Below, piece by piece: positions 24,662-33,396 of a stretch of DNA of 64,000 nucleotides. This DNA comes from Lacticaseibacillus mingshuiensis (lineage in GTDB: Bacteria > Bacillota > Bacilli > Lactobacillales > Lactobacillaceae). The DNA is taken from contig NZ_BOLS01000010.1 of NCBI RefSeq assembly GCF_016861785.1, positions 1 to 64,000 on the forward strand. Reading direction: 5' to 3'. Below the pieces are notes generated by a model. It saw only the letters and a list, made by a program, of their open reading frames with translations. It did no database searches and had not been told where the DNA came from. The position numbers and the translations under genes are program-made. Each line of letters begins with the position of its first letter. The stretch's first letter is position 1.

Positions 24662-25585
24662 ATGGCAATGTCGCTTTCTAAAAAGCCGCGAGAAAAACAC
24701 ATGCACGTCAAACTGGCCGGCAAAGACTTGGCCTTTCAGATCATCATTTACGTTGTCGCTGCACTTATGATTCTCGCGATCATCTACCCGCTCTGGTTCA
24801 TCATCATTGCGTCGTTCAGTAATCCTGCTGATGTGGCCAACGGTGAGGTCTGGTTCTGGCCGCGGCAATGGACGTTTAAGGGGTACAACGCGCTGTTTGA
24901 ACAACCGATCATTTGGCGCAGCTATCTCAACACCATTTTGTACACCGCGATCGGCACGTTGTTTGGCCTGCTGGTCAACATTCCAGCCGGCTATGCGCTG
25001 TCACGCAAAGATCTGAGCGGACGCAAATGGTTGAACGTGTTTTACGTCATTCCGATGTTCATCAGCGGCGGGTTGGTCCCAATCTATTTGACCGTCAAAA
25101 GTGTTGGCTTGGTCAACAACTTCTGGGTCATGATCATTCCGTTCGCTGTCTCACCTTACAACATCATCGTGGCGCGGACGTTCTTCCAGTCGAGCATTCC
25201 TGACAGTCTCTGGGAAGCGGCCCAGTTGGATGGTTCAGGAACCTTCCGCTATTTTGCGCGTATCGTGTTACCGTTGTCTAAGGCGGTGCTTGCGGTCATC
25301 GGGTTATGGACGGCCGTCGGGATCTGGAATCAGTGGTTCAACGCGTTGATCTATTTGCAAAACGAGAACCTGCAGCCATTGCAGCTCATCTTGCGGCGCA
25401 TCTTGATCTCCAATCAGCAACTGGCCGGCAACACCACCGGGCAGCTGGCAGCCGAGCTTCAACAGTTGTCAGACATGATGAAATACGCGTCGATCGTGAT
25501 CTCCACCTTGCCGATCATGGCACTGTATCCATTTTTGCAGAAATACTTCAACCAGGGCGTTATGTTAGGTTCAGTTAAAGGGTAA
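24662..25585 (+). CDS. ABC sugar permease, YtcP/LplC type
   Basis: Second membrane subunit of the importer, 307 residues with six predicted helices. The EAA loop is LWEAAQLDGSGTFRYFARIV (about 180-199). The first extracellular segment IIASFSNPADVANGEVWFWP and the C-terminal YPFLQKYFNQGVMLGSVKG are characteristic of YtcP-like permeases. Start ATG follows AAGGAGGGGG, 15 bp after the previous gene. The substrate is probably a glucobiose or longer glucoside, given the downstream phosphorylases. Confidence 0.9.
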   Translation: MAMSLSKKPREKHMHVKLAGKDLAFQIIIYVVAALMILAIIYPLWFIIIASFSNPADVANGEVWFWPRQWTFKGYNALFEQPIIWRSYLNTILYTAIGTLFGLLVNIPAGYALSRKDLSGRKWLNVFYVIPMFISGGLVPIYLTVKSVGLVNNFWVMIIPFAVSPYNIIVARTFFQSSIPDSLWEAAQLDGSGTFRYFARIVLPLSKAVLAVIGLWTAVGIWNQWFNALIYLQNENLQPLQLILRRILISNQQLAGNTTGQLAAELQQLSDMMKYASIVISTLPIMALYPFLQKYFNQGVMLGSVKG

Positions 25586-25619
25586 TTAGGGAATTTCAAT
25601 TAGGGGAGGAAATACAGTC

Positions 25620-27185
25620 ATGAAATTGAGTAAGAAATTGCTCAGTGCCGGTCTTTTGGCCGCTGCCAGTGTGCTCATGCTTGCCGCTTGTGGCAACAAA
25701 TCCGCTGACAAAACGACCACTTCCGGTACGCCATCATATACGATCGCCACAGTCCGTTGGTCCGATTGGGGGAACGACTTCCTGAAGGGCTTTGTCGCCA
25801 AAACGGAAAAGGACTCGAAGATCAAGGTTAAATGGAATACTTATTTGAACTCCGATTGGGGCGACAAGAAGTCCGTTGTCATGTCCGGCGGTGATCTGCC
25901 CGATGCTTTCTGGGGCGATATCTGCTTGACCGACGCGGAAGTCGCAAAGAACCAGGACAGCTTTATTCCACTTGAAGATTACATCGACAAGGATATGCCG
26001 AATCTGAAGAAGGCTTTTGACAAGGATCCGGCTCTGAAGGCGATGGTCACCTCACCTGATGGCCATATCTACAGCCTGCCAAAGAAGTCCCCGATGCGGC
26101 CAACGATCACCAACCAGCTGTTCATCAACAAGACCTGGCTCGATAAGCTCGGCCTCAAGATGCCTGACACATATCAAGACTTCATTAAAGTTCTGACCGC
26201 GTTCAAGAACGACGATCCAAACGGCAACGGCAAAAAAGATGAGATTCCTTATGGCGCCGGCAACGATGACGCGATCTTGAACTTCATCCAGCCATTTGGC
26301 ATCACCTCGCCAAACACCTCTGCGCAAAACATGGTCATGGATGGCGACACCCCTGTTTATCAGCCGACCACGGATAACTACAAAGAGGGTATCTCCTGGA
26401 TGGCCTCTGCTTACAAGAACGGCTTGATCGATCCACAGATCTTCACGGAAGATGTTTCTCAGGCGCAAGCCAAGGCTCAGGCCAAGACCGCGATCGTTGG
26501 GGTCGCTGCTGGCTGGACCGCCGATGCGATCTTCGGTGCCAACGCGAGTCAGTATGTCGCATTGCCGCCGCTGAAAGGCCCTGATGGCAACCGCTACGTC
26601 AACTCTGACCCAGATCACTGGAACTATTCTCGTAACGAATTCCTTGTGACCACGCATGCCAAGAACGTCGACAAGCTGATGAAGTGGGCCGACAAGTACT
26701 ACACCAACGATGCCACGATTCAGACCTACTACGGCTCATTTGGCGTTGGGACCAAGAAACTCGACAACGGCGACATCCAAGTCCTCACCCCGCCAAAGGG
26801 TCAATCCAGTGATATCTTTGCCTGGACAAACTCCTTCCGCGACTTTGGGCCGAAGTACTCCGATCCTTCATTTGACAAGAAAGTCATCCTGCCAAAGGAC
26901 AACGGGGATTACACCAAGCTTCAGCTCGATGCGCAATACAAGCAGTATGCGCGTCCGGCCTTCCCGAATGTCACCTTCTCGCCTGAAGAACTGCAGACCA
27001 CGTCCCAGCAGTACACCGATATCAGCAGCTATGTTACCCAGATGTCCTCGAAGTGGGTCACCAAGGGCGGCGTTGATAAGGAATGGGATGGCTACATTTC
27101 CAAGCTGAATCAGATGGGTCTCAAGGACTTTGTCAAGATTCAAAAGACGGCTTATGACCGCTACGAAAAGACCATCAATAAGTAA
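25620..27185 (+). CDS. Sugar-binding lipoprotein of the phosphorylase operon
   Basis: Extracellular solute receptor of the importer, 521 residues. The lipoprotein signal ends LAAC (Cys24). The body matches LplA-like receptors: SGGDLPDAFWGD, ATSPDGHIYSLP-like VTSPDGHIYSLPKKSP, and a calcium-loop-like motif DPNGNGKKDEIPYG, also seen in the receptor at 51055. Start ATG follows GGGGAGGAAA, 34 bp after the second permease. A terminator lies about 30 bp after its stop codon, so expression of the downstream enzymes is probably attenuated relative to the receptor. Confidence 0.9.
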   Translation: MKLSKKLLSAGLLAAASVLMLAACGNKSADKTTTSGTPSYTIATVRWSDWGNDFLKGFVAKTEKDSKIKVKWNTYLNSDWGDKKSVVMSGGDLPDAFWGDICLTDAEVAKNQDSFIPLEDYIDKDMPNLKKAFDKDPALKAMVTSPDGHIYSLPKKSPMRPTITNQLFINKTWLDKLGLKMPDTYQDFIKVLTAFKNDDPNGNGKKDEIPYGAGNDDAILNFIQPFGITSPNTSAQNMVMDGDTPVYQPTTDNYKEGISWMASAYKNGLIDPQIFTEDVSQAQAKAQAKTAIVGVAAGWTADAIFGANASQYVALPPLKGPDGNRYVNSDPDHWNYSRNEFLVTTHAKNVDKLMKWADKYYTNDATIQTYYGSFGVGTKKLDNGDIQVLTPPKGQSSDIFAWTNSFRDFGPKYSDPSFDKKVILPKDNGDYTKLQLDAQYKQYARPAFPNVTFSPEELQTTSQQYTDISSYVTQMSSKWVTKGGVDKEWDGYISKLNQMGLKDFVKIQKTAYDRYEKTINK

Positions 27186-27213
27186 ACCAATACTGCTGTA
27201 AAGCGGACAGACT

Positions 27214-27263
27214 GGCGAGGCTGTGGACAAAACATTTTTGTTTTGAACCCGCCTCGCCTTTTT
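27214..27263 (+). terminator. Intrinsic terminator/attenuator after the SBP gene
   Basis: GGCGAGG pairs with CCTCGCC, enclosing an inner CAAAAC/GTTTTG helix, and is followed by TTTTT. It lies inside the operon and would leave receptor mRNA more abundant than the enzyme part. Confidence 0.75.
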
Positions 27264-27283
27264 GCAAGGTAAAGGCAAAGCGA

Positions 27284-27443
27284 CCTGCTCGACCATAAAC
27301 GCGCACCTCCGCACCCTTTTCACAGTCGGGCTCCGCGGGGCAGGGGTGAGGCATCTAACTGGGCCCGTCACTCGGGGCGAAGTTCGCCCCAAGCGCCAGG
27401 CCCAAGTTAGCTGCTCACCCCTAAGCACCCCGCTCCGCACCCT
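27284..27443 (-). repeat. Hairpin repeat, locus C (one full unit plus one partial)
   Basis: A full unit (27323-27443, minus orientation), nearly identical to units B2 and E1, and the first 34 bp of a second unit (27284-27317). It abuts the AGGAG that serves the DUF624 gene. This is the only locus where the element is antisense to the flanking genes. Confidence 0.8.
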
Positions 27444-27463
27444 TTTCAAATAGGAGATCAATC

Positions 27464-28096
27464 ATGAAACAAATTCTCTCATACAACAGCTCCTTCATGC
27501 GGCTTCTGGAAAATGTCACCAATGTCTGGCTCCTGCACTTCTGCATGCTGCTCACCAGCTTGCCAGTTGTGACGATCGGGGCCTCGCTCATGGCTGGCAA
27601 TGCTGTGATGGCGCGCATTTACGATAATCAGGAGACCAAGGTCATCCATGATTACTGGCACTATTTCAAGGCCAATCTGAAGCAAGGCGTTGCCTGGAGC
27701 CTGATTGTGGCGGCGGTACTGCTCGTTTTGTTCTTTGACCTGAAATATCTGATCAAGTTGCCAGTCGTGCTGCATCTCGTGTTCGGCAATCTCTTGATCG
27801 TCCTGGCGATTTTCGCCTTGGCGATCCTGAGCATGCTGCCGCCGTATCTCAGTCGATACGCCGAAACGATCGGCCACGCGACGCACAATCTGCTGATCAT
27901 CTTGCTGCATCACGTCGGCTGGTGCGCGCTATTGGTGCTTGCGTCTATTTTTCCGCTGATCTTATTGATGGCTGGCAGCGTCGGCATATGGACGTTGATC
28001 TTTTGGTTCACGTTCCTGGGCTTCGGCGTTTGCGTCTGGCTGCAGTCCCTGATCTTCAAACAGATCGTCGCGCGCGTTGAGCCAAGCGCAGTTTAA
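27464..28096 (+). CDS. DUF624 (YesL-type) membrane protein
   Basis: A 210-residue integral membrane protein with about five hydrophobic segments. The start is LENVTNVWLLHFCMLLTS-like, followed by GASLMAGNAVMARIYDNQE, and ends in VWLQSLIFKQIVARV. This pattern is that of YesL/DUF624 proteins, which regularly accompany YesMN regulators and LplB/YtcP importers. Their function is not established; an accessory role for the importer or sensor kinase is often proposed. The ATG follows TAGGAGATC. It is flanked by hairpin repeats on both sides (C upstream, D directly after the stop). Confidence 0.82.
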   Translation: MKQILSYNSSFMRLLENVTNVWLLHFCMLLTSLPVVTIGASLMAGNAVMARIYDNQETKVIHDYWHYFKANLKQGVAWSLIVAAVLLVLFFDLKYLIKLPVVLHLVFGNLLIVLAIFALAILSMLPPYLSRYAETIGHATHNLLIILLHHVGWCALLVLASIFPLILLMAGSVGIWTLIFWFTFLGFGVCVWLQSLIFKQIVARVEPSAV

Positions 28097-28097
28097 C

Positions 28098-28218
28098 AGG
28101 GTGCGAAGCGGGGCGCTTAGGTCTGAGCAGTTAGCTTGGACTGGGTGCTTGAGGCGTTCTTCGCCTCGAGTGCACAGTCCAGCTAAGTGTCTCAGACCTG
28201 CCCCGGGAAGCCCTACTA
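28098..28218 (+). repeat. Hairpin repeat, locus D (one unit)
   Basis: One 121-bp unit starting one base after the DUF624 stop codon and ending against the AGGAGGAG of the first GH65 gene, so it fills the whole intergenic space. Arms: GCGGGGC/GCCCCGG-type base, AGGTCTGAG/CTCAGACCT, and tip GAGGCG/CGCCTC. Confidence 0.85.
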
Positions 28219-28228
28219 GGAGGAGACA

Positions 28229-30412
28229 ATGAATTCGGATTGGCTATTTACACAGACCGGTTATGACCCCGAGGATCTCAATGGCTTGGGCAACCGGTTC
28301 ATGCTCGCCAACGGTTATATGGGCTACCGCGGCGTCCTTGAAGAGTATGGCAAAAAACAATTGGTCGCCTTGAACCTCGGCGGGGTCTATGACCGCAATG
28401 GCGACAAATGGCGCGAAACTGTTAACGCGCCAGACCCAATGGCGATCACCCTGACGCGCGGCGATCAGGCCTTCAGCGTGCTCAAGCAATCCCCGCTTGC
28501 GCACACGATGACTTTGGATTGCCAGCATGCCAAGGTGAGCCGCCACACGGTTTTCCAAGCCCCAGAAGGCACCGTGACGATCACCAGCGAGCGCTTCTTG
28601 AGTGCCGCTGCCACCCATTACGGCGCACTGCAATATCACATCGAGGCGGATTTTGCCGGGGACTTCACCTTGCGCGCCGGCATCGATCACGATGTGTGGG
28701 ACATCAACGGACCGCATTTATTCAACTACGCCCAGACCGTCCAAGATGACACGTTCTGCGTCTTCGCCCGCACCGGGGAAAAATGTGTCCCGATCGCCGT
28801 TTGGCAGAAGCAATTCCTGGATGCGCCGGCTGAAGCCAGCATCGAGCGCGCCACGACCGGCTTGTTCCGCAATTATCAGCTGCACCTGACGGCAAACGTG
28901 CCGGTCACCCTGACCGTCTTTTTCGGCGTCAGCGAGACCGAGCGCGACGACAACGCGATCGCCCTGGCGATGCGCGGGGTGCAGGCCAGCGATTTCGCCA
29001 CATGGCAGGCGGCGCATGAAGCCGTTTGGGCCAAGTGGTGGGCGCAAAGCGATATTGAGATCGACGGCCCGGTCGATGATCAGCGGGCCCTGCGCTACAG
29101 TCTGTATCAGCTGCTCGCGATCGCCCCGCATGGCGTCGCCGATCAGTCGATTCCGGCGCGCGGCCTGTCCGGGCAAACCTACAAAGGCGCCATTTTCTGG
29201 GACACGGAAATGTTCATGTTGCCATTTTTCCTGGCGACGGATGCCGAAACGGCCCGCAGTTTGGTGGGCTACCGAATCCGCGGGCTGCAGGCAGCAAAGC
29301 AAAAAGCGGCCAGTTACGGCTTCCAAGGCGCGTTTTATGCCTGGGAAAGCCAGGAGAATGGCTTTGACGCCACCTCCGATTTCAACGTCACCGATGTGTT
29401 CACGAAGCGGCCGATGCGGACGTATTTTCGGGACAAGCAGGTCCATATTTCCGGGGCGATCGCCTTGTCGATCTGGCAGACTGCCCAGTGGCTGAACGAT
29501 CCGAAACTGCTGCTGTCCGGCGGCGCCGAAGTGATTCTGGAATGCGCCCGTTTTTACCTGGATTACGTCAAGCAAGGCCTGCTGGATGACACGATCGTTT
29601 GCGATGACGTCATCGGGCCGGATGAATACCACGAGCGCGTCAACAACAACGCCTACACCAACAAGATCATCGAGGAGACTTGGCGCGCGGCGCTTGCGGT
29701 GATCGATTGGCTGCAAAAACAGGCGCCGTCCGCCCTCAAGACGATGCTCGGCCAGCTCCATTACGCCGACTTGCCGCAATTGATCGCGGCCAGCCTGCCG
29801 AAACTAAAGCAGCCGCTGGTCAAAGACGGCGTGATCGCCCAGTTTGATGGCTATTTTGGCCTCGAAGACACCACGGTCGAGGCCGTGCGCAGCCGGCTGC
29901 TGGATCCGCGTGAATATTGGGGCGGCGCATATGGTGTGGCCTCGCAGACACAGGTGATCAAGCAGGCCGATGTGATGATGATGCTCGCGCTTTTCCCACA
30001 AGACTATTCCCCTGAAACGCACCAGCAAAATTATGCCTACTATGAGCCCCGCACCGAACACGGCTCCTCACTCAGCTGGAGTATGTACGCGATCGAAGCG
30101 GCGCGGCTGGGCCTGGGGGACGCCGCCCATGACTTTTTCGTCAAAACGGCAACGGTCGATCTGACCGGGCAGTCCAAACAATGGGCCGGGTCGATCTACA
30201 TCGGCGGCACCCACCCCGCCGCAAATGGGGGCGCCTGGCTGGTCGCGATGCGCGGCTTTGCCGGGATGCAGGTGCGCGATGGGCAACTTGAATTCAAGAA
30301 CCAGCTCCCGCCGCAGTGGCGCGCGATGCGTTTTCACGTCGGCTATCACGGCCGGCATTACAGCGTCACGCTCAAAGCAGGACAAGAACAACCCGAAGTG
30401 GAGGAAAACTAG
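28229..30412 (+). CDS. GH65 disaccharide phosphorylase (first copy)
   Basis: Splits an alpha-glucobiose by phosphorolysis to beta-glucose 1-phosphate and glucose in the cytoplasm. The 727-residue protein has the GH65 layout: N-terminal beta-sandwich (GNRFMLANGYMGYRGVLEEY near residue 20-40), an (alpha/alpha)6 barrel with GAIFWDTEMFMLPFF, and a C-terminal beta-sheet. The general acid is Glu466 in GPDEYHERVNNNAYTN. Specificity (maltose, kojibiose, nigerose or other) cannot be read with confidence. It is followed by a second GH65 and by beta-phosphoglucomutase, which completes a phosphorolytic pathway. The ATG follows AGGAGGAGACA. Hairpin repeat D lies immediately upstream. Confidence 0.9.
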   Translation: MNSDWLFTQTGYDPEDLNGLGNRFMLANGYMGYRGVLEEYGKKQLVALNLGGVYDRNGDKWRETVNAPDPMAITLTRGDQAFSVLKQSPLAHTMTLDCQHAKVSRHTVFQAPEGTVTITSERFLSAAATHYGALQYHIEADFAGDFTLRAGIDHDVWDINGPHLFNYAQTVQDDTFCVFARTGEKCVPIAVWQKQFLDAPAEASIERATTGLFRNYQLHLTANVPVTLTVFFGVSETERDDNAIALAMRGVQASDFATWQAAHEAVWAKWWAQSDIEIDGPVDDQRALRYSLYQLLAIAPHGVADQSIPARGLSGQTYKGAIFWDTEMFMLPFFLATDAETARSLVGYRIRGLQAAKQKAASYGFQGAFYAWESQENGFDATSDFNVTDVFTKRPMRTYFRDKQVHISGAIALSIWQTAQWLNDPKLLLSGGAEVILECARFYLDYVKQGLLDDTIVCDDVIGPDEYHERVNNNAYTNKIIEETWRAALAVIDWLQKQAPSALKTMLGQLHYADLPQLIAASLPKLKQPLVKDGVIAQFDGYFGLEDTTVEAVRSRLLDPREYWGGAYGVASQTQVIKQADVMMMLALFPQDYSPETHQQNYAYYEPRTEHGSSLSWSMYAIEAARLGLGDAAHDFFVKTATVDLTGQSKQWAGSIYIGGTHPAANGGAWLVAMRGFAGMQVRDGQLEFKNQLPPQWRAMRFHVGYHGRHYSVTLKAGQEQPEVEEN

Positions 30413-30413
30413 G

Positions 30414-32714
30414 ATGGCAAAAATTGCAGACCGCTACTTCACCGTCGATCCCTGGACCGTCAGTGAAGCCGGTTTTGATCCAAAACACGGCCGCGTGGCG
30501 GAGTCGATCTTTTCACTCGCCAATGAATACAGCGGGGCACGCGGCTTTTTCGACGAAGACTACACAGGCGATTCGCTGATCAGCAGTTACTTCAACGGCG
30601 TCTATGAATACGGCGCAGAGGACCCGAGCATTCAGTACGCCGGGATTCAAAAACGCGGCCACTTCATGGTCAATGCGGATAACTGGCTGGCCATGAGCCT
30701 TGAGATCGACGGCGAGCGCCTCGATCTGCACCAGGCAACCGTCAGCGACTTCACCCGCCAGCTCGACCTGCGCAACGGCGTGTTGACCCGCAGCTTCGTT
30801 TGGGAGCTGGCAGACGGCCGCCAAGTCAAGCTGACCTTCACCCGTTTCATTTCCATGGTGGATGCCAGCAGTGCCTATCAGCAAGTCACCCTCACGCCGC
30901 TGAATTTTTCCGGCAGCGCGACCTTGACCTCACGTGTTGATTTTGACACCCGCCATGGCGCCGATCCCGATCCGCACTGGGAAGATGTGCGCGACTTCAA
31001 TGAGCTGACGGCGTTTGGCATTTTGGGCAAGACCCGCACCTCCCGCAAGCGCGTCTTCACCCTCGCCAAGGTCAGCTTCACTGGCGTCACTCCGACGACC
31101 AGCACCCCGCTTGACCAGACGCGCGTCGTCGGCACGGCGTATGAACTGCCCCTGACCGCCAACGAGCCGCTCACCTTCACCAAGCAGGTCACGAACATCG
31201 TTGAAAAAGACGAGGCGGTCGCCAACGACGCGATCTGGCAACGCGGCCTCACTACCAGCGCTGACCAGGCCGACTATGCAGCTGCGCTGAAAACGCAGAC
31301 TGGGTACTGGGATGATTTTTGGGCGAAAAATGACATTCAGATCGACGGCGATGTCGCCGACCAACAAGGCATTCGCTACTGTATTTTTCAAATGGCCCAG
31401 ACCTATCATGGCCAGGACCCGACCAACAACATCGGCGCCAAGGGCCTGACCGGCGAGGCGTATGGGGGCCTCGCCTTCTGGGACACGGAAACAATGTGCC
31501 TGCCATTTTACCTATTCAACGACCTCAAGGCGGCGAAAAATCTGGTCGAGTTCCGTTACTCGACGCTGGATGCGGCCAAGCGCCGGGCAAAAATGGTGGA
31601 TTGCGAAGGCGCCAGCTACCCGATCTCCACGATCAACGGCGACGAATCCACCTCCCTGTGGCAGCACGCCAACACCCAGTTGCAGCCTAGCACCGCGGTT
31701 GCCTATGCGATCTGGCATTACGCGCACCTCAGCGATGACACCGCGTTTCTCAACACCCATGGCATCGAGATGCTGGTTGAGATCTCGCGCTTCCTGTACT
31801 CGCGTGGCGCCTGGAACCGCAAGCACGAATTCAGCTTCTATGGCGTGATGGGGCCCGATGAGTTCCAAGTGATGACCAATCACAATGCCTACACCAATTA
31901 CATGGCGCTCAAGACCTTCGAATTCACCATCGAGACCGCCCAGCACCTGGCGAAAACAGATCCGGCAACCTACGCCGACCTGGTGGCAAAGACTGGCGTT
32001 TCCGATGAGGAGCTCGCCAACTTCCAAGACGCCAGCGATCACATGGTCTTTCTCGGCGACACCAACGGCATGATCGAGCAGCAACAAGGCTTTTATGACC
32101 TGCCGCACATCGATGTCGACAAGATTCCGGTCACCGATTTTCCGCTGTACGATCACTGGTCCTATGACCGCCTGTTCCGCAACGACATGATCAAACAACC
32201 AGATGTCCTGATGTTCCAGTTCCTTTATAACCAAGACTTCACGGCGCGGTCCAAGCGCCTCAACTACGATTACTACACCCCGCGGACCATCCACGAATCC
32301 TCGCTGTCCCCTTCCATTCACTCGATTTTGGCGCAGGAATTGCACAAGTTCGATGACGCGATCAACTTCTTTGGCTTTGCCACGCGCATGGATCTGGACA
32401 ACTTCAATCGCAACACCCGCGATGGCCTCCACACGACCTCGATCGCGGCGGCCTGGCTGAACATCGTGTATGGCTTCGGCGGCCTGCGCTCAGACGGCCC
32501 GGAACTGATCCTGAATCCGGGGCTGCCGGCCAGCTGGCAAGGTTATCAGTTCCGCATCAACTATCGCGGCGCAAACATTCAAGTAAAGGTGACCGCAGAG
32601 ACCGTCACCCTGACCGCCACCAAGCCGACGACCCTGACGCTGTACGGCAAGGAGACCACCCTGCAGGAAACACCGCTGAACGTCGCCTTACCAGCGGCTT
32701 GGCGGGCAAAATAG
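30414..32714 (+). CDS. GH65 family phosphorylase/hydrolase (second copy)
   Basis: A second, divergent GH65 protein of 766 residues, starting one base after the previous stop codon with GAGGAAAA upstream. Family features include FSLANEYSGARGFFDEDY, GLAFWDTETMCLPFYLFND and the catalytic region GPDEFQVMTNHNAYTNYM with Glu483. The residue after the conserved DE-aromatic is Gln instead of the His found in the first copy (DEYHE), which may mean different specificity. It probably handles a related linkage, such as a different glucobiose or a longer oligosaccharide from the same import system. Exact substrate unknown. Confidence 0.87.
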   Translation: MAKIADRYFTVDPWTVSEAGFDPKHGRVAESIFSLANEYSGARGFFDEDYTGDSLISSYFNGVYEYGAEDPSIQYAGIQKRGHFMVNADNWLAMSLEIDGERLDLHQATVSDFTRQLDLRNGVLTRSFVWELADGRQVKLTFTRFISMVDASSAYQQVTLTPLNFSGSATLTSRVDFDTRHGADPDPHWEDVRDFNELTAFGILGKTRTSRKRVFTLAKVSFTGVTPTTSTPLDQTRVVGTAYELPLTANEPLTFTKQVTNIVEKDEAVANDAIWQRGLTTSADQADYAAALKTQTGYWDDFWAKNDIQIDGDVADQQGIRYCIFQMAQTYHGQDPTNNIGAKGLTGEAYGGLAFWDTETMCLPFYLFNDLKAAKNLVEFRYSTLDAAKRRAKMVDCEGASYPISTINGDESTSLWQHANTQLQPSTAVAYAIWHYAHLSDDTAFLNTHGIEMLVEISRFLYSRGAWNRKHEFSFYGVMGPDEFQVMTNHNAYTNYMALKTFEFTIETAQHLAKTDPATYADLVAKTGVSDEELANFQDASDHMVFLGDTNGMIEQQQGFYDLPHIDVDKIPVTDFPLYDHWSYDRLFRNDMIKQPDVLMFQFLYNQDFTARSKRLNYDYYTPRTIHESSLSPSIHSILAQELHKFDDAINFFGFATRMDLDNFNRNTRDGLHTTSIAAAWLNIVYGFGGLRSDGPELILNPGLPASWQGYQFRINYRGANIQVKVTAETVTLTATKPTTLTLYGKETTLQETPLNVALPAAWRAK

Positions 32715-32727
32715 AAAGGAGAAACAA

Positions 32728-33396
32728 ATGCTCAAAGGTTTTGTCTTTGACCTCGACGGTGTGATCACCGACACCGCCCAATATCATTATCAGGCGTGGA
32801 AAGCTTGCGCCGCACGCATCGGTATCACGATCGATCCAACAGTCAACGAGGCACTGAAAGGCATCAGCCGCATGGAGTCCCTGGAAGTGATCTTGCGCCA
32901 TGGCCACCGCGAAAATGATTTCACCCCGGCCGAAAAAGAGGCGCTTGCCACGGAGAAAAACAACGAGTATGTCGGGCTGCTGGCGAATATGACCCCGGCC
33001 GACATTTTACCCGGCATGCAGGCCTTTCTCGAAGCGCTCAAGGCGGCGGATTACAAACTCGCCCTGGCCTCTGCCTCGAAAAACGCCCCGACGATTCTCG
33101 CCCGCCTTGGCCTGGCCGACTATTTTGACGCGATGGTCGACCCCGCCACACTGACCCACGGCAAGCCTGATCCGGAGATCTTCGTGAAGGGGGCCGAATT
33201 GGTCGGCATCAAGCCAAGCGAAGCAGTTGGCCTGGAAGACGCCGTCGCCGGCATTCAGGCGATCAACGCGGCCGGTGAATTTTCCGTCGGCATCGGCGAC
33301 CCAACGATCCTGCACGAAGCCGACCTGAACTTTGCCGCAACATCTGAAGTCTCCCTCGCCGCAATCGAAAACGCATTTGAATCAAAAAATGGCTAG
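32728..33396 (+). CDS. pgmB: Beta-phosphoglucomutase
   Basis: Converts beta-glucose 1-phosphate from the GH65 phosphorylases to glucose 6-phosphate. The 222-residue HAD-family protein has the nucleophile motif FDLDGVITDTAQYH (Asp8, Asp10), a cap domain with KGISRMESLE, ASASKNAP (motif II Ser), HGKPDPEIF (motif III Lys) and GLEDAVAGIQA (motif IV acidic pair). These match PgmB of lactic acid bacteria. Start ATG follows AAAGGAG. It is the last gene of the operon; its TAG stop codon is part of the first hairpin unit of locus E. Confidence 0.93.
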   Translation: MLKGFVFDLDGVITDTAQYHYQAWKACAARIGITIDPTVNEALKGISRMESLEVILRHGHRENDFTPAEKEALATEKNNEYVGLLANMTPADILPGMQAFLEALKAADYKLALASASKNAPTILARLGLADYFDAMVDPATLTHGKPDPEIFVKGAELVGIKPSEAVGLEDAVAGIQAINAAGEFSVGIGDPTILHEADLNFAATSEVSLAAIENAFESKNG

